Source of the DNA: Ananas comosus
Lineage: Eukaryota; Streptophyta; Magnoliopsida; Poales; Bromeliaceae
DNA: 64,000 nucleotides
Assembly: GCF_001540865.1 (NCBI RefSeq)
Contig: NC_033637.1
Coordinates: forward strand, 66,291-130,290
Reading direction: 5' to 3'
Made by a program: the position numbers and the translations under genes. Numbering within the stretch: the stretch's first letter is position 1; each line of letters starts with the position of its first letter. Of the stretch, positions 54,135 to 64,000 are shown one piece after another. The notes below the pieces were generated by a model. The model saw only the letters and a program-made list of their open reading frames with translations. It ran no database searches and had not been told where the DNA came from.

Positions 54135-55499
54135 CTATATCTCGGCTTCATCAGCCGATTCTTCACTTTCATTCGATTGGCTCGGCTCTTCTTGAACTGA
54201 CTGTTCTTCTATCAAGGATTTCTCCTTGCCTTTGCTTTGATTTTTATATCGGCTCCATTGCAGCCGATCGTCCTCACTTTTCTTCTGAAATTGCTCGTAT
54301 TGGGCAACTCGAACACCAAGATCAAATAGGTTAGAAAAATACTTATCTTCAAAATGGTATTTTATCTTAAAATGCAGACCATTTAACGCCATTTTGGCGA
54401 ACTCTGATTCCGGCATTCTCATAAAGCACCGGATTTTGGCTATTTTGAAACGGTTCAAATACTCTTCGACCGTTTCACCTGACATTTGTCGGCATAAAGC
54501 CAAGTCGACGACCGATAATTGTGACTCCGATCTATAGAATCGTTCATGAAATTTTTTTTCCAATTCATCCCAATCTTGGATGGAATTGGCTGATAAATTT
54601 GTATACCAAGTAAACGCCGTTTTAGTTAACGACGTGTTAAATAATCGAAGTTTTAAAAATGAGTCAGCGGCCGCTTCTCTACATTGGGCCGTGAAACGGG
54701 CTATATGCTCGACCGTATTCTCGGTCTCATCGCCCGAGAACTTGTCGAACTTTGGCATTTTCCAGTTTGCCGGATACAGATGCTCTGTATCTATATTTGC
54801 TGGATACGGGGATCGAAAAACAGGCCGCATAACCGGCCTGGCCCTTACTCCGAAGGTATTCCGAATGACTTCCTCAATCTGAGCATATAGCGGAGCTTGT
54901 GCTTGAGCCGAATTTGGCACTTGAGGAACTCCAGAATTCTGTATTGCAGGGTTCGCTCCTTGCATATCAGTAGGGGCCTGCCCTCCGGCTCTAGCCCCTA
55001 CATTTTGAGGCTGGTATGCTGCCATCGGCGGAGGTGGTGGCAATCCCCACGTAATTTCCGGCTGTTGACCGGTATTGACGACGGCTGGTCTGTTAGCCGT
55101 TTGGAATGGTGCCCCCTGGTATTGGGGCTGTCCATTTACCGGTGCCGCAGGATTTTGCAACATTGGTGTCATCATAGGCCTTTGTAAGCCTGTCATTGGT
55201 TGCTCATTTCGAATCAATAATTGTCCTATTCGTGCAATATTTTCATTATAGGCCGTGATAGCGGCCAGCACCGCGTCTAGTCGAGCGGTACTTTGATGAA
55301 TATTTTGATCTAAAGTTTGCAGGACTCGGCTCATCTGGCCGAGTGCCTTAGTTAGACTCGGCTCTTGATAAGCCGACTGTCCACTAGTTTCTCCTTCAAC
55401 TGGCAAAACTACTTGACATTCGCCAGCATTGTCTGAATCACTAGGTTGATCACTCTTAGAATTTTTAGGAACAACCCTATTACGTAGATCATCAGCCAT
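54135..55499 (-). CDS. gag: Gag-like protein of a non-autonomous LTR retrotransposon
   Basis: This is a single intact frame of 454 aa, starting about 58 bp inside the 5' LTR edge and ending before the polypurine tract. Residues 1-240 are Pro/Gln/Asn-rich and probably disordered. A retrotransposon Gag (capsid-type) domain lies at about 280-380, with FTWYTNL, WDELEKKFHERF, GETVEEYLNRFKIAK and FAKMALNGL. In the family this forms the virus-like particle that packages element RNA. The C-terminus is charged and Ser/Glu-rich. No CCHC zinc knuckle is visible and there is no frame continuing into protease. The intact frame suggests either recent insertion or selection to keep Gag. Confidence 0.9.
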   Translation of the reverse strand: MADDLRNRVVPKNSKSDQPSDSDNAGECQVVLPVEGETSGQSAYQEPSLTKALGQMSRVLQTLDQNIHQSTARLDAVLAAITAYNENIARIGQLLIRNEQPMTGLQRPMMTPMLQNPAAPVNGQPQYQGAPFQTANRPAVVNTGQQPEITWGLPPPPPMAAYQPQNVGARAGGQAPTDMQGANPAIQNSGVPQVPNSAQAQAPLYAQIEEVIRNTFGVRARPVMRPVFRSPYPANIDTEHLYPANWKMPKFDKFSGDETENTVEHIARFTAQCREAAADSFLKLRLFNTSLTKTAFTWYTNLSANSIQDWDELEKKFHERFYRSESQLSVVDLALCRQMSGETVEEYLNRFKIAKIRCFMRMPESEFAKMALNGLHFKIKYHFEDKYFSNLFDLGVRVAQYEQFQKKSEDDRLQWSRYKNQSKGKEKSLIEEQSVQEEPSQSNESEESADEAEI

Positions 55500-55532
55500 A
55501 ATTTATATAAAATATAAATTTACCTAAAAATG

Positions 55533-55551
55533 TGTCCCACCGGGAGTGCCA
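55533..55551 (-). other. Primer-binding-site candidate
   Basis: On the minus strand, TGGCACTCCCGGTGGGACA begins 6 nt after the 5' LTR end. The TGG start and position fit a tRNA primer site. The cognate tRNA was not identified. Confidence 0.6.
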
Positions 55552-55557
55552 AAAAGT

Positions 55558-56387
55558 TGTTAGGAGCTGAATTTTCCCGACCCTTGACCTGGTCAACGAT
55601 CTTCCTGGGGAAACGCGTCGGGATACGAAACGGCTGCGTATAGTGACCCTCGAAGTATGCGCCCACGACGGATCAAGCGATTCGGCCGATGAGGGATCCA
55701 ATCAGCCGGGTTCGAAGGCCTCTACAGTAAATTCGTTTCGGCAGGATGAGCCGAATGAAGAGGGGAAGCCCAGAATTCGATTGAGAGATGAGCCGAATGG
55801 CTAGCACAACACAAAATCTGGTCGGCCCGAATAGTCGAACATGACTTTCTATTGAATAAGGAATGAAAGAGTATAAGAACATGGGAGTGATGCCCGTGGG
55901 GCAGATGGACTCCAAATATATTCTACAAGGGAGTGATGCCCATGGGGCAGACAGACTCCAAATATATTCTATAAGGGAGTGATGCCCATAGGGCAGACAG
56001 ACTCCAAAGATTTAAATTACAAGAACTACTCCTAGGGAAAGCAGTAAATGCGAGTGAGAAGAAAAAGATTACATTTAGACTACTCCTAGAAAAGCGATAA
56101 AATGCAGAGAAATAATGGTGGTCTTTTGTGCGCAGGGGCAAAGACCCCTATTGCAGGCTTCAAAGTTACTATTTATAGCCCACATTATTAGTTGGTTGAA
56201 AGTAATTGGGGGGAGTGGTTGTAACCATGATCGTGCAAGTTATACTAACTCCTTATGGAAGTTACGCCCCAATCTTCAACCGTTCCCGCCTTCTTGTCCT
56301 TCAGGCGCCTTATTGCCGACTCCTAGTGTACCACGTGTCTTTATTGGCTCATACGTGGATTAGGTCGGCTCAATTTTGGTATCAACA
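55558..56387 (-). repeat. 5' LTR of the gag-only element
   Basis: 830 bp. It is the partner of 53035-53886 and carries the same 46 bp tandem units near 55880-56010. Confidence 0.9.
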
Positions 56388-56392
56388 CTCAG
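56388..56392. other. Target-site duplication CTCAG (right)
   Basis: It matches 53030-53034. Confidence 0.8.
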
Positions 56393-56617
56393 ATCAATAT
56401 CACCGAAAATTTTAAGTAAAAAAAAAAAAAGAAAAGAAAAAGTTGGGGCCTTTCAGAGAGTCACTTCCGAAATCTACTACTAGTTGCTTATCAACTGCCC
56501 ATCTTTTCATATTTGCTTAAATATCTCTGAAATATTTTCCACCTTTTGTAATTATTAAAGCTTCGTGCCCACTGAAAGTGATTGTTTGACTAGAATGTTT
56601 CATGATGTATATTTTTT

Positions 56618-57308
56618 AGGGATAATTGCCAATATACCCTTCATGCGTTTGAATATATCCGATTTGCCCCTACTTTTTTTTTCTTTCTAAAATACCCCTC
56701 ATATGTTCCACCGTTATTTAAAATACCCCCGCAGTTATCCCCTGTTAAACTAACTCGGGTTAAACATGGGTTAAATGTAAACCAGAGTTAAAACCTAATT
56801 AAAATACCTACTTTACCCCTATCTATTAAACTATTTCCTTAAATTATCCTTTCTTCTTCTGCCAACTTAATATCATTACTCTCGATCAAGCCCGCCGCTC
56901 GCGCCGCCCGCCGCCGCCGCCGCGAGCCCAGCCTCACCGCCACGCCAACCTCGGCGCCGGTCCTCCGCCTCACCTTCGCCCCAAGAAGCCTCGCCTCATT
57001 CGCACAAAAAAAACGGCCCGCGAGTCGCCGCTCTCTCCTCCTCCTCTCCTCCTCCTCAGCCGCTTGGCCGGCGCGGAGCAAGAGCATGCCGCAGACGGAC
57101 CAAGGAGGAGGAGAGAGGGAGGCGGGGGCATGAAGTTAGGCGGGCATGTCGAGGAGCGGGGGAGGGACGGCGAAGCCAGTGGAGACGAAGAGGGGCGGAG
57201 GCTCATCGGGAGCACTAGTTGCGCGGTCGACGAGGCCAATATGGCCTCGTGGACCGGATGAGAGGAGGCGTGGACCTCCCTCTCATTATATATATATATA
57301 TTATATAT

Positions 57309-57375
<67 letters not shown>

Positions 57376-58108
57376 AATTTTTTATAAATATTATTTATAT
57401 ATTATTTATTTTTATATTGAATATTATCATATAATATTTCATTATAATTTTTAATTATTTATTAATATTTTAATATATACTTATATATTTAAAAATATTT
57501 TATTATAATTTTAAATATATTTAATATATATATATAAATTATAATAATAATATATATGTATATTAATTATTATATATTATTATATAGTCGAATTTTTGAT
57601 TCGGAATTTTTAATTGGTGAACGTATAATACCCGTATATATTACGTATCCGAATAACTGTCAAATCCGTTTTTAGCCGTTAGTTTTCAACGAATTTAAAA
57701 ATTAAAAGACGAATTTTATCCGAATTATATCTGTACCGAATTTTTGCCGAATCTGAATTAACTAACTATGCCTCCAACCACTAAGATTGGTTTAGCTGCG
57801 ATCGATCTCATCCGTTCATCTGCTCGCTCCCAACGTGCTTAATTAATTAATTGATATTTGAAGGGCAAATAAGAAAAATATTTGTTATATGAAGGGTATA
57901 TAAGAAAAGTGAGTTACGGTACGAGGGTATATTAGAATGGGCAAAATGGTAATTTTTCAGAGATAACAGCAGCTAACTGACGGAACTTAACTCCAGGGGT
58001 ATATTAGAAAGACTTGGAACATAAGAAGGGTATTTTCAATATTAGCCTTCTAAGAGGGGTAAATAAGAAAACCGGAAACTTTTCAGGGGTATATAGGCAA
58101 TTGCCCCT
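56618..58108. mobile_element. MULE-like non-autonomous element carrying a GC-rich insert
   Basis: The ends AGGGATAATTGCCAATATAC and TATATAGGCAATTGCCCCT are inverted repeats flanked by ATTTTTT on both sides (56611-56617 and 58109-58115). More inner sequence also pairs loosely (CCCCTCATATG versus the repeated GGGTATATTAG motifs). A strongly GC-rich block at 56880-57260 stands out from AT-rich flanks and may be captured gene sequence, as in Pack-MULEs. No transposase is seen. Confidence 0.65.
57280..57372. repeat. (TA)n microsatellite inside the MULE-like element
   Basis: A TA tract of about 90 bp adjoins the GC-rich block and is followed by more than 200 bp of almost pure AT. Confidence 0.85.
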
Positions 58109-58332
58109 ATTTTTTATTTATTTTCTAGTTGTACATGTTAATTGGACTAAAGGTTACAATACTTAAACAAATAAACAAAAAAGAAAAAGCCACAAGAAGA
58201 AATTGAAGGAACAGAAGAAACCAAAAGCTAAAAACTATTAATCGGAATCTCGTAGCGCTAGCAAATTATGGATGGGTGGGGCAAAAAAAAGGAGAGTAGT
58301 GTTGTTGGCATAATGCTTGGACTACAACCTCC

Positions 58333-59041
58333 TTAAGGCTTCGTTTGATTCGGATATAAGTAACAACTAGTTGTTTTAAAAATAGATATAAAATGAGGTA
58401 TAAGGTGGGTATAAAGTAATTTTGTGTTTGGTTGAGTATTGCGTTTAGTCCAAATATAAGCAAAATAGTGTTTGGTTGAAGTAAGGGGAATAAAAAGGAT
58501 AGTGAGTGGTTATAAATAGAAAATAATAATATTGCCCTCTTTATTATATTTGAATTAAAATTTTTAAATTTTATATTTTAAATTTTAAATTTAAATATTA
58601 ACTCTTAAATTTCAAAAATATAAAATTAAAATTTGAATTTAAAAATCTCAAATTTGAAAATTCAAAGTTCTAAATTTTTAATTTCAAATTTTAAATTTAA
58701 GATCGAATCTAAATTTAAAAAATATAAAATATTAAATTTTAAACTTAAAAATTTAAAATTTGAAATTTAAAATTATAAATATTAATTTTAAAATTATAAA
58801 TTATAAAATTTTAAAATGTAAAATTTAAAATTCATAATTTAATTTAGATTAAAAAAATAAATTGAAGTGTGATTAGCTAATTCCATCCCAATTCCCACTC
58901 AAGGGGTGTGGTTTGCTATCCCACCCCTTAACATGTTATTCCAGGATAACTCGTTAAGGGATGGGATAGCAAATTCACCTGTATAAGAAGTGGAATAATC
59001 CCTTATCCCACTCCTTATACCCCAATCAAACACTAGCTTAG
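58333..59041. mobile_element. MITE-like element with TAAGGCTTCGTTTGATTCGG end
   Basis: The left end TTAAGGCTTCGTTTGATTCG and right end ATACCCCAATCAAACACTAG form inverted repeats. The middle is extremely AT-rich. Inner right sequence repeats GGGATGGGATAGCAAATTC and its complement. No transposase is present. Confidence 0.6.
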
Positions 59042-59056
59042 TGCCATGACTTTTGA

Positions 59057-59193
59057 AGCAAAAAGGCTTGATGGTTGGTACCCGAGATCCAAGTTCGAAT
59101 AGTTGATTTACATTTCCAACTAAGTTTATTTCTAAATGAAATAAACGAAACGAATAGCATGCTACCTATCTCTCTCTCAAAAAAAAAAAAAAG
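59057..59193 (+). mobile_element. tRNA-derived SINE
   Basis: This is the plus-strand copy of the SINE at 50765. AAGTTCGAATAG marks the B box, AAATGAAATAAACGAAACGA is the shared body, and it ends CTCTCTCTC followed by poly-A. Confidence 0.6.
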
Positions 59194-59850
59194 ACTTTTA
59201 TAGCAAAGAGCTAGAAAAGCTATTAAATTTATGGAGAACTATCTGAGGAAGCAAAATATTCCAAACAGAGGGAATATCTAGAGAACATTATAGTACGCAA
59301 GTGTAGAGACTAGAGAATCTCAATTACATAATAACACGAAGAAAAGCATGAGGCAAGGGCTCGTGGGTTGGGACAATGTGGTACCCGCGCTACTTTTTAA
59401 TGGAATGGACGCTGTATGAGCAGTAGTAAGTTCTCCGCAACATTTAAAATGCAACGAAAGTCATATTGAAATCTTTGTACTACCATTATTTTAATTATAA
59501 TGCTAGAAAAATAACCTAGTAAATTAGTTTTACGTACCTTTCTAACCAAAACACTCGTGCAGCAGAAAAGAACAGTATAAAAGCCCTATTCTGCACCTTC
59601 TAATTGTAACTTTGTAATGAGCTCGCTTGCATATTTGTTTTGGACCGAGAATTTTTCGTGTCACTTAAAAGAGAAATGGAAGGAGTGCATAAATCGTTAA
59701 TTTCCCCAATGCTTGGCTCTCAAGTAATTGTTGTTCTTGTGAATTTGCCAAATTGTCACCCTAAAATTGTGGAAAAAATTTATGCAGTTTTCCGAATAAT
59801 TCATGTTAATTTATTTGATAGCAGACTCTCGATCGATGCTATTTTTTTTT
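59194..59850. other. Intergenic DNA between two SINEs
   Basis: No supported gene. Open frames are short and lack family features. Confidence 0.5.
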
Positions 59851-59862
59851 ATTTTTTTTTTT

Positions 59863-60005
59863 AGAGAAAGATAGTATGGTACCCGTTTCGTTTATTTTTT
59901 TAGAAATAAGCTTAACTGAAAATATGAATCAACTAGGATTTGAACTTAATATCTCGGGTACCAACCATCAGATCTTTTGCTATTCGAAGTTGAATTTTAA
60001 TCTCA
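59863..60005 (-). mobile_element. tRNA-derived SINE
   Basis: Minus-strand copy. The T-rich start is the complement of the tail, followed by GTACCCGTTTCGTTTATTTT, the body, and AGGATTTGAACTTAATATCT as the diverged B box complement. Confidence 0.55.
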
Positions 60006-60515
60006 TGAATGGTAATGAATATGGTCTTATAATCTTTTTGTCTCTTTCTTTTATTCCGAATGTTATGGTGCGTCAACAAATGAAATAGGTAAAAAATCCT
60101 GAGCACAAATGTGGAAGTAAGGAGTGCAAGTTTTTTATCCGGATTTAATAGACAATAAAAAAAAAAGCACCTTAAATAAACCTTGTTCCCACCATCTTAA
60201 TGTGCTGCTACGTGCTCTACCCGTAGAAAGAGGGTTTATGGGGTTTACCTGCCCCCAACCGCATTCATGAATGGTGCTAGTGCTGCACAACATTTTTTAT
60301 TAAATTAAATTCGGCTGCACCCACATGAATGGGTTCATCCCTCCCTCATATATCAACTCTAATTATCAAGTTACACTCAGTAATATCTGCACCGACATAT
60401 TTTTACACAAATGCGGCGGCAATGTGCTTACCTACCTCACCATGCATTCACGTTCCTTACACGTGCTCGCAAATTATTGGTGCACTGTTATGCACGTGCG
60501 AGCATAGGAGAGAGA

Positions 60516-60554
<39 letters not shown>

Positions 60555-62525
60555 NGGAAATGACCTGTGCTGAAATCGGAGCGAAAACAGAAGATTTAGA
60601 ATTTTCTGTGAGAAACGGGGCAGATAAATTAGCAGAAAATGCACAGTGTCAGAAAATTATGAAAATTGGTGGATATGTCAGAATTATTTTTATGAGGCTA
60701 GATTTAAAGTTTCACGTCATTCTGACACCTGGAAGGTGGAAAATAAAATCCGACAGCTATCTAATAAAGATTACAGTTCGGTACAGTTTTCAGTGACTAA
60801 ACAGGGTCGAAACTGAAAACTTAAGATATATTCTTACTCAGTACGTTAAACCGAGCCTGCCTGTCAAATTTAAGCCCAAACGAACATTCAGAAGGGCTCC
60901 AACTGTTCCGAACTGCTAAACTGCCTCGAGTGAATAGTGTTTTGAGGGTGTTATTAAAGAAGCTTTGCTTCTTCCCTCTCAGCCCGAGCACCACACATGA
61001 CACACACACACACATGGAGGAGTCGTATTCGGAGGGCCCTCACGGGGCAACAGGTGTAAGAAAGAAGTGTTCCTCAACAAATAACATGCAGCAGGCCGGT
61101 GCTCCAAATCAACTATCTATTTGCGCTTTAATTTATAAATAAATAAATAAAGAAACTTGTGGCGCGAGATGTATGCATATGATTGCGTGATTTGTCTCTC
61201 CGACGACGGTTGCTAGAGGTGCATGGATGCTGTTACTTTCTTCTTCACATGGGCTGTCTGTACTGCATCCCTGGCCCCCACTTTTACTCTTTTGCCCCGG
61301 CCAGGTGGTGCCGCTGATCGAGGTCCATCCACCCCATGACAATATATGAGCCCACCACCTCAGTCCTTCACGGGCTTCTTACGCAGCAAGTGGAAGATGA
61401 TCGAGAAGAGGAATGCATGCAGAGGTTCATAAAGGCGTGCATAGAGCATAGCATGTGTGTTGATTAAGCCCTGCGGATCGATCGGGTCTAGTCTCTAGAT
61501 AAACCAAACCAACCCAACTGCTACAGACGCCGCCGACGCAAAAGCAAGAAGCATATGACTAAGGAAGCACGTCAGCAGCACGCAATGATAGGTAAATCAA
61601 TCAGTACCGTCATACAGTTTTAGACTCATAAAAGAAACAATTATGGGTACGTAATATCATCCCTCCTCCGTCTAATACATAAAAACCTGCCGAAACATAA
61701 GCTGACGACTGGCTGAAGTTCCAAAAAAGCTGCAGACACAGAATGATTGTGCCTTGCCAAGTGTTGAAATCATTGTAACAACAATGGGATCTAGTAGCCT
61801 ACCCCTCAGCTTGGTCCCCCCGCAGCCTCCTCAATGATGAAAGATGAATCTTGATGGCTAAGCAAACACTTGCCCCTCCCCCTCAGATTTTTTTTTTTTA
61901 AAAAAAAAAAAAAAAGCCCTTAGATATCCTCCGTAAATTCACCTGTATCTTGCTGTCCAAAATATAAATAAAATTGATCCTATCCTCTGTTTCCTTTGTT
62001 GGTTAAAATATACTAGTATCTATACACGTCTGAAATAATAGGGCAGCGATTTTTATTGTGCGCAATTAAACAGCCCCTTTGCGTCATCACATTTCTTCTC
62101 TACCCATTGACCATATGATTACAAACAACATCTGCCGCCAAGAAGCACGAGCAAAAAGATCAATGTGAAAAAGGACAGCCGGAATGAACAATTCAGATGT
62201 TAAAAATTATTAGCATCACGGGACGAATCACAGCAAAGGGCACTATCACATTGGATAATCTATTTATCTGCTGGTCACTACTCAAGAAAAAACAAGTCTG
62301 ATAACAAATTAAAAAGCAAAGCCTTTCGAGTAAACTCTAATCATAGACTCATGTTTGTGACATTCTTAACAACTACGTCTAAAGAATAAGACTATAACAC
62401 AAGCTTTTTTTAACTTTGTAAAGATATTTAAAAAAAACTAGATCCACTAAAGCCTCTATGCAAACTTGTCTCTCAATTGCTGCCCGAAGTTCTCCAAAAT
62501 TGTGAGGAAGAGTCGATATTCCTGA
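60006..62525. other. Intergenic DNA downstream of the HD2 gene
   Basis: No gene is supported. It contains a (CT)n run ending at the N at 60555 and a (CA)n run near 61000. The right end should include the HD2 3' UTR. Confidence 0.5.
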
Positions 62526-63976
62526 TCACTTGGCATTGGAGCGCTTTGCTTTCCTGTAAGTTTCAGAAACATTCAGTTGTAAGATCTAAAAAGAATGGCA
62601 CAAAGGGATTTATACACTGCTACATCCAGTAAAGGAGAAAAAGTAACGGAGGGCTTACTCAGATGCCTCGGAGGGTAGTGATCCTCTCTTTTGAACTACT
62701 GCAGCATAAACGCTGACTGCTCCCTTGGTGATAGTCGCTTAATTCTATTATCAAGCTGCGTAAGTTTTTAGGGTGGAATGATGAAAAGTAAAAAAAGCGG
62801 AAAAATTGGGATTACAGAGCATATTGGCACAAAGATACCTTACTAGTTATAGCCGCATCTTCCTCTGAACTTTCATTCTCATCAATTTCCTGATTAATAT
62901 TTATAAATAAGAGATCGAATGAGTAAGTTTTCTCTTGGAACCAAAGAAACAGGGGGAAGAAAAAGAACCATACAGCAGACCTCCTCATCCTCAGAATCAT
63001 TTCTCAATTGACTATCTTCCTGTGAATCATATTCCCCAAAGCTATCTCCCTCAGAAGAATATTCTTCCGAGCTATATTCCTCGGAACTATCTTCGCCGCT
63101 CTCCTTACTGGCATCTAGGTTTTTAGGGTATGATGGTTTTTCAAGCTCAACGATTTCATCTGCCTCCTCCTGTTTCGGTTTTCTTGTCTCATGCTCCACG
63201 ACTGTTAGCCCACAGAAACAAAGCAAGAAAAAAGAGTTCATAAAGTAAGAGAAAAAAAAAAAAAAAAAAAAAAAAAGAGAGGGAAAATTTTAACTGATTA
63301 AAAGTGTGTATTATAAAAAGTTGCCAGAGGTTGTTGAAGAAACACACACAGAGTGACAGAGACCGGATTCCAGATTGAATCTTAAATAATAGATATTATA
63401 AAATCGAAAGATAAAACAGCAGTATGATACCGTTTGCAATTTGGCCAGCTTGAACATCATTATCATCCGCGCTGGCAGAATTAACTGCAAAATTCAGAAA
63501 ACAGAACAGATAAGTATGAAACTTTTTACATCAATTTTTAATAATTTGAAGAAGAGGAAGAAGGAAATACGCTACAAGAGAATGAGAAACAACCTGAAAG
63601 TTCATCATCATCATCAGAAGTGACAGAGAGAACCAAAATATCGTCAAGGAAACAAAGAAGATAAAAAAGTGAAGTAACAAAGAATCAATCAGAGAGAGTT
63701 GATGTAGTCACGTAGAGAGAAAGAACTGCAACTAAGCGTAAACTTGAAAAAAGGATATTCAGAAGCATCCAAAGGTAGAGTCTTCTGGCCGAAAAAGAAG
63801 ACACTAGCATTCTTTGAGTTGTGAGATAATTCAAACTTCTTCTCAAAAAGCAAATTATATAATATCTGAGGCCACTTTTCTGCTGATAGAGTTCCGATGA
63901 CTAGATTTAGGTCACCAAACTTTAGAAAGATTTGAACATTCTCTGCTCCTTCCTTCTTGCTATTACCAAGTGATGC
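62526..63976 (-). CDS. HDT: HD2-type (plant-specific) histone deacetylase, 5' end outside window
   Basis: Minus-strand exons are 63976-63759, 63619-63594, 63484-63431, 63201-62981 and 62889-62839, then a less certain 3' end (62723-62659 and 62553-62526). The first exon reads ASLGNSKKE, LVIGTLSAEKWPQ and FEKKFELSHNSKNASVFFFG, the nucleoplasmin-like N-terminal domain of HD2 proteins. The diagnostic MEFWG start must lie to the right of the window. Acidic stretches follow: SDSDDDDELS, SADDNDVQ, and Ser/Glu repeats (SSEEYSSEEYSSEGD). HD2 proteins are nuclear or nucleolar co-repressors. The usual long Lys-rich region and C2H2 finger are not found; the preferred tail ends KAKRSNAK. A simpler alternative last exon (62755-62696) ends FMLQ. 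The first intron seen is U12-type AT-AC. Confidence 0.85.
63594..63619 (-). other. 26-nt microexon of the HD2 gene
   Basis: It encodes most of DSDDDDELS, the start of the acidic region. It has one base completing the codon on its left and one starting the codon on its right, and it bridges a U12 AT-AC intron and a normal GT-AG intron (AG|GTTGTT donor). Confidence 0.75.
63620..63758 (-). other. U12-type AT-AC intron of the HD2 gene (139 bp)
   Basis: On the minus strand the intron begins ATATCCTTTT, the U12 donor consensus. It contains TTCCTTGAC (63651-63643), an exact match to the U12 branch-site consensus TTCCTTRAC, and ends TGTCAC. The branch adenosine is 24 nt from the end. No usable AG acceptor exists in frame between the flanking exons, and this splice alone keeps the acidic HD2 frame open. 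Confidence 0.82.
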
Positions 63977-64000
63977 CTATAAAGTGAGCACAGAATGCAA

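Larger units (their letters stand above)
53035..56387 (-). mobile_element. Non-autonomous gag-only LTR retrotransposon (3353 bp)
   Basis: Two direct LTRs (53035-53886 and 55558-56387) enclose 1671 bp that encode only a Gag-like protein on the minus strand. Ends follow the TG...CA rule in element orientation (TGTTGATACC...CTAACA), apart from one mutated end base at 53035. A 5 bp CTCAG duplication flanks both sides. A primer-binding-site-like sequence and a polypurine tract are in the right places. There is no protease, reverse transcriptase, RNase H or integrase, and no room for them, so mobility would need enzymes in trans. Confidence 0.9.

Noticed and set aside
53035..56387. Pol polyprotein (protease, RT, integrase) in the LTR element
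   Set aside because: Searched both strands of the 1.67 kb interior by eye; only Gag is present.
56839..57373. Open frames in the GC block of the MULE-like element
   Set aside because: Compositional; no recognisable domain. Recorded as possible captured sequence instead of a gene.
62461..62553. Frame reading SAPMPSDQEYRLFLTILEN then stop
   Set aside because: No upstream exon could be joined in the required phase; probably chance in the 3' exon or UTR.
62696..62755. Alternative HD2 last exon ending FMLQ
   Set aside because: Not excluded, but the path 62723-62659 to 62553-62526 has good donor, acceptor and phase, and a basic tail; kept only as the alternative.

Overview
This window is plant nuclear DNA, almost certainly from a monocot. 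The evidence is spliced plant genes with GC-rich first exons and AT-rich introns, plant-only protein families (AHL with a PPC domain, HD2-type histone deacetylase, CSLA mannan synthase), an LTR retrotransposon, many MITEs, and tRNA-derived SINEs. The dense foldback MITEs resemble repeats I associate with pineapple-like (Bromeliaceae) genomes, but that species guess is weak. Single N bases at 1032, 46106 and 60555 sit in or near low-complexity or repetitive DNA and suggest a draft assembly.

Layout. 1-2300: a MITE half and a near-identical pair of ~780 bp segments separated by another MITE. 4073-8330 (+): AT-hook nuclear-localized (AHL) gene, 5 exons, 420 aa. 9492-9992 (+): intronless gene for a 166 aa plant protein of unknown function, with an ABRE-like promoter. 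10.4-17.2 kb: a repeat block of GC-rich hAT-like elements and about nine foldback MITEs, including a hAT-like element inserted in the end of a MITE. 18910-24461 (-): POT1, 10 exons, 463 aa. 24.5-27.5 kb: AT-rich spacer with a hairpin and a small MITE. 27503-32260 (+): degenerate DEAD-box helicase-like (Cms1-like) gene, 7 exons, 530 aa. 34059-42883 (-): CSLA-type glucomannan mannosyltransferase, 9 exons, 533 aa, with a 4.6 kb third intron that holds a telo-box leader-like segment. 43-53 kb: gene-free AT-rich DNA. 53035-56387 (-): complete gag-only LTR retrotransposon with a 5 bp target duplication. 56618-58108: MULE-like element carrying a GC-rich insert. 58.3-60 kb: a MITE-like element and two SINEs (a third lies at 50.8 kb). 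62526-63976 (-): 3' part of an HD2 gene whose 5' end lies beyond the window.

The genes are unrelated by pathway: chromatin architecture (AHL), chromatin repression (HD2), telomere protection (POT1), probable ribosome biogenesis (helicase-like) and cell-wall mannan synthesis (CSLA). There is no gene cluster or operon. The most unusual signals are splicing features, namely a U12-type AT-AC intron next to a 26-nt microexon in the HD2 gene and GC-AG introns in AHL and POT1, and the nested and paired transposon architecture. Exon joins were derived by hand from reading-frame continuity, family resemblance and splice consensus. In AHL, POT1, the helicase-like gene and CSLA every junction keeps frame from ATG to stop.
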